From Anniella stebbinsi (lineage: Eukaryota; Chordata; Lepidosauria; Squamata; Anniellidae), in contig JARDYH010000003.1 in assembly GCA_029215795.1 (NCBI GenBank), positions 88,258,609 through 88,322,608 on the forward strand: a stretch of 64,000 nt of DNA, written 5' to 3'. The notes beneath the pieces were generated by a model. It did no database searches, had not been told where the DNA came from, and worked only from the letters and a program-made list of their open reading frames with translations. Below are positions 53,871 to 64,000 of this stretch, piece after piece (the first letter of the stretch is position 1; every line of letters begins with the position of its first letter). The position numbers and the translations under genes were made by a program.

Positions 53871-55387
53871 AGATTAGATTATTCTAACCAAGTGTGCTCT
53901 GCATGTTAAAACGAAAATGTTACATACAGTATTTCATACAGTTCTTTCTAAATATGTTTCCCCAAAAGTACTAAAACCAGATTAGAGATAAAAAAATAAA
54001 ATAACTCCAAGTGCTGAAGGTGCATTAAATCCCCTAAATAAACTCTGCGAGAATGTGCCTAGAAGTAGTACTGGGTGATTTAGCAGTACTGATGAAAGAA
54101 TAAGCAAAAATGTAGTTACTGTATTATGTATAAACTTAATATATGTGCAGTGCATGATAATGATTCAGGGGCAATGTAGATACACTTTCCAAGCAGATCT
54201 AAAATTACGTTAACAAAATGGCCCAGATGAAGCATGAAGCAAAAGAAAGCTATACAATTAATTGTGATGGCGTAGTTTCAAGTGCAAGAACTGCAGGGGA
54301 AAGAGGTCTGTTTTTCTCTCTTGCCGCATGAGTCAGAACAGTTCTTGCATAAAACAACCCGTAACAGAATCCTGAGCATAGGTTTCTTAAACAGGTCTAC
54401 TACAGTACAGGTCCAAGGCTCAGCGGTTTAGCCGTCATTTAAGTAGCTAGTTTCTCTCCCTTGTAATTATAAATAAGATTTCTGACCAACTGAGGACCAA
54501 ACTAAACATGATGTCAAATGTGTCTTTGCATTTAAATTGCTCCTTTGAAGCCGCTATTTGTACTGATACAAAATCCCCATTGGTACCAATGACTTTGGTG
54601 CTAATGGTGGATTTCCTCCCAATGCAAACAGTATTTTGTCAGAACTTCAGCAGGGGAGAAAAAGATTAAGTTTCCAATCTCCACCTGTTGCTACCCCAAT
54701 AATTATCAGCATGCTTTATCCCCAGCATTTTGGCATTTCTATAAACTTGCTCATCAAAGTTCATCCCTGAGGGTCTCTTTTACCATAAAAACAATATGCA
54801 GAAAGGTGGTGGAAAAGACTGAAGGTAGTATGAAGGAATCTTTCTCTAATCTTGAAAAGCTTGACAACAGAAAAGTCATTTAGGGAAAAGGGGAGGGTGA
54901 AAAGGCCCAAATCCCCCCTTGTTTCAGACCCATATGATTATTAATCAGGAACACCTATAACTGTATACCTATTGTTATAAATGATTAAATGGACCTAAGT
55001 ACTAAGTGCCAAAGAGTGAAATGACTGTCTTGAGTGGATGACATAACTATGGTTATGAAAAAAAAATCACAATAAGCATTTTGTTCTTCTCCAACCAAAT
55101 GCCAAAATGGCTACCCTGGATAAAAAAAAAGTTGTATTCTAAAGCTGTTCGTTCATTTTACTCCAGCAGTGTGGAAGCCTAGCCGCTATTACTCATGCTA
55201 CCAGGACAAAATGAGGAGTTCTGGAATATGTTAGGGGAAGCCCAAACAAACTTGAAAAAACCTGTTAACATGAGCACGGGGAATAGGCAACATGGTCTCC
55301 AAAGCGTCTCACATCACTCAGTGGTGGGGGAAGGAGCAGTACTGCTGTTGCTTCTGTGTTCCTGGTGTAACATGAGTTACCTAAATC

Positions 55388-55510
55388 AGACTTCTCCAAC
55401 CTGATGCCCTCCAGAAGTATTAGGTTACAATGCCCATTATCCCATAATGGAAATTATGGGAGTTATAGTTCAATGCATTTGGAGGGCACCAAATGGGAAA
55501 GGTTGTTCTA
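55388..55510. mobile_element. Short palindromic MITE
   Basis: The left arm CTCCAACCTGATGCCCTCCA pairs with the right arm TGGAGGGCACCAAATGGG, around a centre CCCATAATGGAAATTATGGG. This matches the remembered pattern of a very common squamate MITE (GCCCTCCAGATGTTTTGGAC...). Confidence 0.65.
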
Positions 55511-55596
55511 AAAGAAAAATGGATTGCTAAAATTTACACAGAATGTGGTTATCATAGGGTAATATTGATTAAAACAGCAGGAGGGGATATGTTAAA

Positions 55597-55690
55597 GCAA
55601 GGGTTGGTAACTTGTGGCTCTCTAGATGTTTTGGCCTACAACTCCCATAATCTTGTCACCATCGGCTATGTTGCTCAGACTGAAGGGACT
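55597..55690. repeat. Half of a related short MITE
   Basis: GGTTGGTAACTTGTGGCTCT followed by CTAGATGTTTTGGCCTACAA and CTCCCATAATCTTGTCACC is the left half of the same type of repeat as at 55.39 kb. Confidence 0.5.
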
Positions 55691-56449
55691 ACTGGATTCA
55701 TCCTGATTTATTGGTATTAATTCAATTATTTTGTAAAATTGGTGTTCATATTTAAATATGAACACTTCCATTGTTGGTAGTTAAGGAGTTACTAAAATAG
55801 CAACTGATGTAAATTATTGAGCAAGGTATCATGTATGGGTTAAAAATCTGCCCTGTAAGGGGGTATATCACTCATTGACTTCTCTGGGACTCTTGTATGG
55901 ATGAAATAGCAAAATTGATCTGGAATGTTTAACTACAGACATTGATTTCCTTTCTTAATAGTAAAATAATTGATTGCTTCCTGAATTCATTCAAGAAATG
56001 CCTGTATGTTACTTTCAGTTCTACCAGTGAATCCAATCCAGACAGTCTAGTGGTTCACTTAAACAAGCAATACAATTATAGAGGTAAAGTTAATATTGTC
56101 TGCTTTAAACAAAAAAGTTAAACATGACCTAAATATGCTTTTAAAAATCTCTACAGTAGAGATTTAGGAACACATAAAGAAATATTGGTATGAGAAAGTT
56201 CTTATTGAAATTGCCCAGTTTTAAAAATGTATATGGCTTTATTAGTCAAGGTGGATGTTGACTAAGGCTTAAAGTGAAGGTATTGATCTAAATGTTCTGA
56301 TTTTCTATTAACAGGGGATTTTAAGAATTCCTATCTGAAGTCCATGTTATTTTACAGGCCTAGAAATGCAAAGCAGCAAATTTTAAATATCTATTGAACA
56401 TTTAAATAGGAACGGATCTAGCATTCCAAACATTTTGGACAAATGCACA

Positions 56450-57240
56450 ACATTACCAGAAACACTGGTAGAAGTGACACACATCCATCTTCAAAAGTTG
56501 TCTAGAGTTTAATGTCAAATGTTTCCCCCTAGACTGGTTTGATGTATGAGAAGCGGGCATATGTACATGTGAGGTTATCCTCGACCACTTGCTGCTGCCC
56601 ATCTCGCCTTTACTATTTAGGCTCCACAGCACCACAGCCCAGCAACCTGGCCTCCAGATAACTTCTTTGTTCCGCTGCCACCAGTACCTTCTTAGGTACA
56701 CCCACAGACCACACCAGGAGATGAAATTAACAAGAATTTATTAATAAGAAATTGCGTGTCAACGGTTACTTCAGTTCAATTGCATATCGGTTATAAGGTT
56801 TCAATGCTTAGTGGTTTCTGTCAGAACTTTTATACTTCAACAACCTGTTCCTTATTTAATCTATGCTCTAAAATCTTATCTCAGTCTCTCAATCAAACAC
56901 TCTTCTCATCTAATAATCCTGCTTCAGACTCTCTCTGTCTCACAATATTCTCAATTCTCTCAAATCCCTTTCAATGTCTCTCTCAAAAATCCTCCTCAAA
57001 TCTCCCCAATCAGTCAGCTCTCTCTGTCAGACACATATATACACTCCACTCGCTCTCTAGCTCCTCCCACTCTTACACAACCAACCAATCCAGGCACTCT
57101 AAACAACTAGCCAATCAGCACTCACTTTCCATTCAGGCACACAGCCAGCCAATCCAGGCACTCCATATTTACCTAGACCTTTAACCACAAACAGTAAGTA
57201 CATTTCGGCCTAGTTATTTACTTTACCTGTTCTTCTTCTT
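56450..57240 (-). mobile_element. Candidate LTR with start of internal region (LTR retroelement fragment)
   Basis: Read on the minus strand: CCAAT-type motifs in a pair of identical 15-bp words (57085-57099 and 57149-57163), then a TATA-like TATATAT near 57036-57042, a long purine-rich transcribed part, AATAAA at 56738-56743, and GGTGGCAGCGGAAC near 56668-56682 where a primer-binding site would stand. Soon after comes an ATG followed by codons for GSSKWS. No gag, pol or env domain can be recognised. The 5' limit is unclear and could reach 57.49 kb. It is a fragment with no coding capacity. Confidence 0.4.
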
Positions 57241-57844
57241 CTTTTTAAAGATAGAAACAAATGCATATCACAAACAATAAACTTTGCAATATATTTACAA
57301 CTACGAACAGTAGAACATCAGAGTACACTGTGTATACATTTTTGCTACATATCAAGAAACATCAGGGGAAGCTTTAAGTCCCAAGTACCATTTTAGGTAT
57401 CGACGCTATAAATCCTGTCCATTACTGAGGGTTTGGGTACTTTTATGAGCAGCGAGAAAACTAAAACTACTTTTATAGTGTTCTTGTAACACTATAATGT
57501 TCTGGAAATAATTTGTTTAATCGCAAATGAGTGGTTATTATGGAGGTAAGGAAGCAAGCACACTGAGAGTACTAGAGTAACGGAAATGACAGGATAATCT
57601 CTTCCCAGATTCTTAACCAGCTTTCCAATCGAAATCCATTTCCTTCAGCTTTCTAGTCAAGCCTAACTCCACCCCTACCACTCCAGTGCTTGGTACAGCC
57701 AGTCAGTCTTTATTGTGCTTTAATAATGACTAAACAATGACTAAGCTTAGAGAAGAGTCATTTCTCCACTATGCATGAGAAAAAGTATAGCTTATAGCAG
57801 TACGTCCCAGAAATTCTGTTAACTGCCCAAGGGCAAGATATAAA

Positions 57845-57967
57845 TTAAATTTATTTATTTATTTTATTCCATTTATATACCGCCCCACAGCCGAAGCTCT
57901 CTGGGCAGTCTACAGGAATTAAAAACACTTAACATTAAAAACACCGATATACAAAATTTAAAACCAA
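57845..57967 (-). mobile_element. L2 LINE 3' end fragment
   Basis: (TTTA)n followed by TATACCGCCCCACAGCCGAA and GCTCTCTGGGCAGTCTACA is the complement of the L2 3' terminus, the same as the end of copy A at 20.2 kb. Confidence 0.8.
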
Positions 57968-60394
57968 ATTTAAATTTATTTAGTTTAAAAAATTTAAACT
58001 AAATAAAAGGTGAAATCAGACTCCTGTTGATGACAAGAAAACTCCTGTTAGCATAATAAGAGATTTTGGCACCTTGATAGCTCTTAAGTAGGGCTTTAGC
58101 CATGCCAAGTTTGAAGTAGATCCATTCATCCATTGATTTTTATGATTTCTTTTTAAAAAATTAACTTTAAAAAATAAAACAGCCAGGCAGCAAGCCCTGT
58201 TAAGCAGCAGCTTGCAACGGAGTGAGGATACAATTAGAAAATATATTTGAGGGAAGGGGAGAATGTATCACAAAGAGTACAGCCAAAGCTACAAAAGTAG
58301 GAGTGAGTGAAGTTAATTTCAGATACATTGGATATCTCGCTTATTATTTCAGTGATTTTAACATTAAGATGTTATGTAGAACAGTTTTGTCTTAATTGTG
58401 TGCTGTAAAATCAGATATGTGACCAGGGCTATGTTCAGGTGGGCATACAACCTTGGTGCTGGACACACACCCTGGAGGTGGACATGTTGGTGGGGACACC
58501 CCCATGGGGGCCATCCATGTTGTCCTCCTTTTTGGTTTCCAAAATATGGTCACCCTACTTTGGCCGATGGATGGGGCTAGAGCGTTTCCCCTCTTACTTT
58601 TAACTGTCAGTTGGAGCTGAAGAAGTGAGCTTTCTGCAACTACTCCTTCTCCATTCAATGGATGGGCCAGGTTGGTATCCCCCTTGGTTTGATGTTATTC
58701 CCGGTAAGCAGAGGGTGCCCCCTCCCGAAGGCCCTAGGTGCCTGGCTGATGGCAGAAGTACTTCCCTTCTGAGTACATACCATCTACTTGGGGAGCCTCA
58801 TTGTTTGAAAGGTATTAATCCATTTACAAGCCTGACAGTGATTGGATTCCTTTATCTGTCTGTAAGGACCTTCTTGATTCCAGAATTTGAAGACCTTGGA
58901 ACTGCTGCATTATTATACAATTTAACTGGCTTAGGCATAAAGATGTTGGAGCTTTATATCGATTTGATGCTGTCTATTCCAATTTTATGACTCGATGTCT
59001 TATAACTGTTATGCAGGATCTGAGATGCTTAAAAACCCATGACCTGTTTCAAATGAGAAGAAGTGAAGTAATCTCCTACAAAGTTTTTAGTGGTGGATAT
59101 TTTTGAACTGTGAAGTAAATGTAGAGTTTTGAATCTGTATCAGCCAAAGAGCAAGTTGCATGCTAAGCTCTGGAGTCAGCACTGAGCAACTACAATTTTT
59201 AGAGCAAATTTTGAAGTGATTAACTAAGGATTTAGTCTCCACTTATTGCTGCATCCCTATATTGACACAGAGCATTTGCATTTCATGGGAAGTATTTTTT
59301 TACTGTGCTAGCATTTTATATTTTTAATAGATTTAAATATGTTTTATATACACTATCCTTACTTGCCATTTAAATATATTTTAGGTGAATGTATGCATAT
59401 TGGTATCTATCTGATTTATATTTTTAAAAAATGGGTGGGGTGGGGTGGAGAGAACAGTCCCCTAAGAAATGGGGTATAATCTTAGTTAATACAATTTAAA
59501 GAAGATAAAGAAAAACAAACAAAAGAAAATAATAAGTATGCTGCATAATCCTCATTTAGTTGTTACAAAGTCCAGATGCTCAAAACGGAAGCAGGCATAC
59601 ATTGTTGTAAATCCTTTTGTGATGTATATTGAATACAACTCCACCATATGACATAAAATGTTAACAGTTCTGTCTTTCCTTGAATCAAAAGCAAATCATG
59701 AGATTTTTTTTCTGATATCACCACAAACCATACATTCTGATACCATGCAGGTAAATTCAAATTGTCCAGTTTTTTCCACTGATGTGTGATTGTCTGGCGA
59801 GCAGCAATTGGCAGAAATGATAGAAAATCTTTACATTTATCTGATGTTCATTACTGATGTTTCAGTTACCGTTGATCACTTTGTTGGATCCTGCTATTTA
59901 CTAGGGTGGATGATTGTACCCTACTGGGGCATGAAACTCCTCTGTTGCCAGTGTGCGATGGGAAGCTGTTTCATACAAATACGTTGGTCCATCAAGTCTT
60001 GCTCAATATGGTCCACACTGACTAGCAGTAGTTCTCCAAAGTTTCACATAAGAGACTTTCCCAGCACCCTCTGGGGCACTTATGGAGCATTGTAAACAGT
60101 TTCGCTCAATATAGTGATTTAGCAACAAGTGGAAATGAAGTCCTTAGTTAATCGCTTCAAACTTGCTTTAAAAATTGTAGTTACGCAGTGCTAACTCCAT
60201 TGTTTAGTACTCAACTTCCTCATGGGTTATTGTTTGTTTAAAATGGATGGACTGAAGCCTGAAAGCCTATAAAAACGTAGCTAAATTTAGCTTTGGCTTC
60301 AAAACAATTATTTTTCTGGAGCTGGAGATATGCTGCGAACCATGAAAATTTGTTCCAAATTATGGAAAGTTCAAGTTTTTATTTATCTTTTACT
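57968..60394. other. Non-coding interval; one possible decayed hAT remnant
   Basis: At about 58416-58557 the ends TATGTGACCAGGGC and AATATGGTCACCCTA recall the TAGGGTGACC termini, but the flanks show no duplication. An open frame at 58625-58990 is motif-free. Nothing else is recognised. Confidence 0.45.
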
Positions 60395-60540
60395 TTAGAA
60401 AATTTATATACCACTTTCATTTTAAAATTTCCCGAAGCTGTTCACAACATATTACAAATCAATGCATCATTGAAAACATGATAGCATTTAGTTAAGTTAA
60501 TGGTTAGGAAAAGCCAGGGTAAACAAGTAAGTTTTCCAAA
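60395..60540 (-). mobile_element. Old L2-like 3' remnant
   Basis: TTTATATACCACTTTCATTT then CCCGAAGCTGTTCACAACAT resembles the complement of an L2-type 3' end. Diverged. Confidence 0.45.
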
Positions 60541-61989
60541 TTATCAGTGCCCAATTTTTTGCAGACATGATAATATTATTATTGCTACTGTTGCTTCATA
60601 GCTTCATTGTACTCAATTAACAACTATGTCCTTAACTACCTGTTCCATTGATTAAAATTGGCCCCACCAATTAATTGACTAATTTCTGTTGTTTAACATA
60701 TCATAAAAGAGAGTAAACCTTGCACCCTGTTATGTTCATGTTTCAGTTATGTTTGAATGTGTCAGGTATATTGTTTAATAATGTAGAACCTAATAAATAT
60801 ATTTGCAACTCAAAAGTAGTAGCCTGTTATATTCTCCCTTAAAAACACAGAACTATAATTGTATGTAGGATATTTTATGGACATTTTAATAAGACATCAT
60901 TACAAAAATCAGCTTGTGCAAATCACTTAATTTATCAGCATGTGCTTCATTGAAGTGCCCTTTAATTACTTGGGTGCTTGGGATAATGCTTCTCAGAACT
61001 ATAGATTGATTTAATGCCACAATAAAGATTTTCTGCTTTAATCTTTAATTACTTCACTGAACTTGCATTTACTTAATAGCAATGACTAGATTTTGCTGGC
61101 GACAGCCAGTCGTCAAAGTTGAAACAGCCCTTGCTGTACTCCTCAAAAGGTTTACATCTAAGTTCAAAACACCTTTTCAGCATTAAAAACTACCATACCT
61201 AAGACTTCAGCTGGATAACACTCACACATGCTGACTTGAAATTATTCAAAACAGCTAAATATTCTTAAGCAGCTTATCTCTTATTCAACAAATGTGCTGC
61301 TCTTGCAGCTTAAGTTGATTCTGTTCATCATTTATGCTCCATCCAGGCATGGTATATGTATAGAGGAGTCCTACAGGACTCAGAAAGAGTCCTCCCCACT
61401 CCCCAACACAAGGGTATGGGTAAGCCCTATCCCTCTTCATGTCTTACTTGTATGAAGACACAAAGCAGGAGCAAGGTGTATAGAAAAGGGCTGGAGTGCC
61501 ATGTGTTTGGCAACATTCCCAATGACCAGTCTGTGTGCATGTGTCAGTATGGATGTTTGAGACCTCTATATGCCTAGGCTTCCTTGGATCCTGGAAACCT
61601 GACAATCAAGGTTCCAGGACCCAGAAGAGCCAACATATACAGAGGTCTGTGATGTTCTACTGCTTATTGTTATAATGGTATTGCAAAGTTTGTTGTTTAT
61701 GATAAGCATGTGTGTGTGTCCCCACCAATTATCCTGCAACCCGCCAATTCCCATCCACAAGCAGTGCCCACGTTTATGGAACAAAGATTTAGCACTTCCT
61801 GAGGCAACCAGAAACAGGGAGAATCCCTTGTTTTTGTACCAGGGAAGGTCGGCAGAGTTTGATTGAGAAATGAGTGTTTCTGCTCGTTTTGGGGCTCCCT
61901 ATGGGAAGTGCTAAATCTCTGTTGCACAAGTAGAATAGGCAAGGATGTAAGTGCCTCATTGGATGCTGCCTATTATGTCTATATTTGCA

Positions 61990-62016
61990 TCTATCTATCT
62001 ATCTATCTATCTATCT
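61990..62016 (+). repeat. (CTAT)n microsatellite
   Basis: Nearly seven CTAT units. Confidence 0.93.
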
Positions 62017-62814
62017 GCATATACAAATATTATGCAAATTGGTGTCCTCTTTTTGGGGGGTGATGAGCAGTCACATTCTGCATCAGATGAAATTTTCAGT
62101 TTGTCTTCCAAGAAAAGCCCCACGTAGAGTGCATTACATTCTTTAGTCTGGATATAAGTAACATATACATTACCGAAGTAGGACTGCAGGTTGTTCATCT
62201 TGATAGGACTGCTGCTGCCCTACCGGACTAATCTGTTAGAAGGCATCCCTGGCCACTGCTCCCACCCATGCCTCAATAGCCTGTGCCAAGTCCAGGAAAA
62301 AACCCAAACTGTGGAGTTGGTTTTTCCTTGGGTTAGACTATTATTGTGTGCATTTGCATAATCATTTTGCCCTTTCTTTCCATCCACCTTTCCCTTGTAT
62401 CTTTTCCTTGGTTTGATGGGCATCCACGTCTTTACCTAACCAGACTTCTATCACTCTTGCCCTTTTACATTGACTTAATTTTCAAATGTATCTTTGTAGC
62501 ATCTTAAGAAGCTGCTAGCATCAGGATTTTTTTCCTTAAACCCCACCCTCCCACTATTATTTTCCCATGTCTGGAATTCTTCTTAATGACATAGCCAATA
62601 TTTTTAAAAATTGTTGGGTCTGATCCAGAACCAGGGCTGGCAGAAGCGGACTTCCCTACCCTTCTTCCCTGTGACAATTCCTGTTGAATGGAGTTGCTGT
62701 GGTACAGGGAGAAAGGGAGATTCCTGAAGATGGAGGCACCTTCCATGAGTAGGAGCACCCAAGCATGTAGTTATTTACAAGAGATAACACTCTTTTTATT
62801 TTCTCCCCATTAAT

Positions 62815-62898
62815 AGAGTGATCCTATGCATGTATACTTAGATGTAAGGTCCGCTGAGTACATTTAGTCCCAGGTACGTGGGTGTAGGATTGCAGGTA
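62815..62898. repeat. Short palindromic squamate repeat
   Basis: GATCCTATGCATGTATACTT at one end and GTGGGTGTAGGATTGCAG at the other are inverted; same family as 49.04-49.19 kb. Confidence 0.55.
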
Positions 62899-63749
62899 AA
62901 GCTGTTTTAATATCCATAACAGTATATTACAATAAGGATCTGTAATATTAAACTGGTGTTTCCAGAAAGTACGTGATTTATTGTTTTTTACCATTAAAAG
63001 GTGAAGAACAAAAAACCTGACAAGCATATGACAAGTTACGAACATTGTTAAGGTATGGGATTGCTTTATTTTATGATGTATAAACACATTTGCATTAGAG
63101 AAATCAGATGCAATTAAATTTTAATTTTACTAACTCTTTTTAATTATGCAAAATCCTCTTTACAGCTATTCTTTATCACTGACATACATATATTATTTAA
63201 ACAGTTGTCAAAAGAAAGTATGAAGTGCTTTTAGTAATACTTGTTGATTTTATGACTAATTAAATAATTTACAGCAGATTTAATGCGATACTGTAATGCA
63301 TTCCCTATGATTTCTATTTGTTCAGGCACTACATTTTGCAGGGCCACCAACTCACATGTACAGGACGGATCAGATTTGCTAACGGTAGTAGTGCCTGTGG
63401 GTAAGGTCATATCCACTGTAAATTACTAAGAGAGGTCTTAGATATACATCCTTTGAAATGTTTTCCATCAAATTGTTTTAACTAGAAAGTTTTCGCCAAA
63501 GCAGAATTCATTTCAAATGAATGTTGTTGAAAAATCTAGAGTTGAGGTGAAGTATTTGTCCACGAAGAAGGAGACAGAATAACTGCAAGGTTCCTGATGG
63601 GCCCATGGTGATATAGCAATCAGAGTCTGACGACAGACACTCTAAGAGCCAAAGCAGACATTACTTGGAAAAATAATAATACATGTAAAATAAGAAATAT
63701 ATCACTGCTAGCGATAACTTTCTTTAATGGATCACTATTTTTCAATATA

Positions 63750-63862
63750 AATTGTTGGTGCAGGCCCCCTGATCTGGATCAGACCCATAGTTGGGGGGAA
63801 GCGTTAGAGCCCCCACTCCCACATTAGGGTCCCAACCTAGATTGGGGCCCCTGTGCTTATGC
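63750..63862. repeat. Imperfect GC-rich palindrome
   Basis: GTGCAGGCCCCCTGATCTGG pairs imperfectly with the complement of AACCTAGATTGGGGCCCCTG. Possibly a short MITE; no flanking duplication identified. Confidence 0.4.
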
Positions 63863-63929
63863 TAGGATACAAGTGAAGGAATAAAGATATGTCTGCTTTG
63901 ACCTTAATGGAAGCGCTTTTAACACACAT

Positions 63930-64000
63930 TGGCTGAATTTGGACGACACAATAAGCAACTGGGGGGGGGGGGGGAAATCGTCAGTTGTATTGACTATCAT
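63930..64000. mobile_element. Palindromic MITE of the GACGACAC family, copy 3 (cut by window end)
   Basis: GGCTGAATTTGGACGACACA followed by a 14-15 G run is the left end of the element family seen at 13.76 and 37.81 kb. The remainder lies outside the window. Confidence 0.6.

Larger units (their letters stand above)
53871..56449. other. Non-coding interval with two short hAT-like palindromes
   Basis: Palindromic short repeats at 55.39-55.51 and 55.60-55.69 kb. The rest is AT-rich with no supported feature. Confidence 0.5.
60541..63749. other. Non-coding interval with a CTAT microsatellite and one short repeat
   Basis: (CTAT)n at about 61990-62016 and a short palindromic squamate repeat at 62815-62898. 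The open frames lack motifs. Confidence 0.5.

Noticed and set aside
58416..58557. Tenth copy of the TAGGGTGACC MITE
   Set aside because: Only the ends are vaguely similar, the interior differs and no target duplication is present.
58625..58990. 121-codon open frame
   Set aside because: Not recognisable and composition is like the surrounding non-coding DNA.

Overview
The window looks like intergenic DNA from a squamate reptile (lizard or snake). That is inferred only from its repeats: L2-clade LINEs with (AATA)n or (ATT)n tails, CR1 3' ends carrying the ATAGAATCATAGAA motif, a DIRS retrotransposon, hAT MITEs, and the short palindromic repeats common in squamate genomes. I recognise no host protein-coding exon, tRNA, rRNA or other RNA gene on either strand. 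Every coding region I can defend belongs to a mobile element.

Layout. 1-1.1 kb is featureless. 1.1-2.1 kb is a decayed L1-type ORF1. 2.1-5.1 kb is a broken hAT (ZMYM1/Tip100-like) transposase gene, itself split by a small palindromic MITE. 5-20 kb is non-coding sequence studded with one family of ~320-bp hAT MITEs (nine copies in the window, most with clear 8-bp target duplications), plus a CR1 3' end and L2 tails. 20-31 kb is an L2 cluster: a 5'-truncated copy on the minus strand interrupted by a 383-bp insertion, a nearly complete copy on the plus strand with endonuclease and reverse transcriptase domains, a second-subfamily copy, and 3' fragments. 32-38 kb holds more MITEs, including a nested set of palindromic elements at 33.5-34.2 kb and a G-rich stretch at 38.4-38.9 kb.

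39.7-45.8 kb is the most notable feature: a structurally complete DIRS element on the minus strand. It has near-identical inverted terminal repeats, an internal complementary region that matches both outer ends, a gag-like ORF, an uninterrupted RT/RNase H ORF and an uninterrupted tyrosine recombinase ORF with its R-H-R-Y residues. The only obvious coding lesion is one frame change inside gag. These genes would work together: Gag packages the RNA, RT/RNase H copies it, the inverted repeats and internal complementary region allow a circular intermediate, and the recombinase integrates it without a target duplication.

45.8-64 kb is mainly non-coding. It contains a 494-bp GC-rich hAT-type element with 8-bp target duplications, CR1 fragments, a tRNA-type SINE, a candidate LTR near 56.4-57.2 kb, an L2 tail, and the start of a palindromic MITE running off the right edge. 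All family assignments come from reading motifs and translations; no database search was run.
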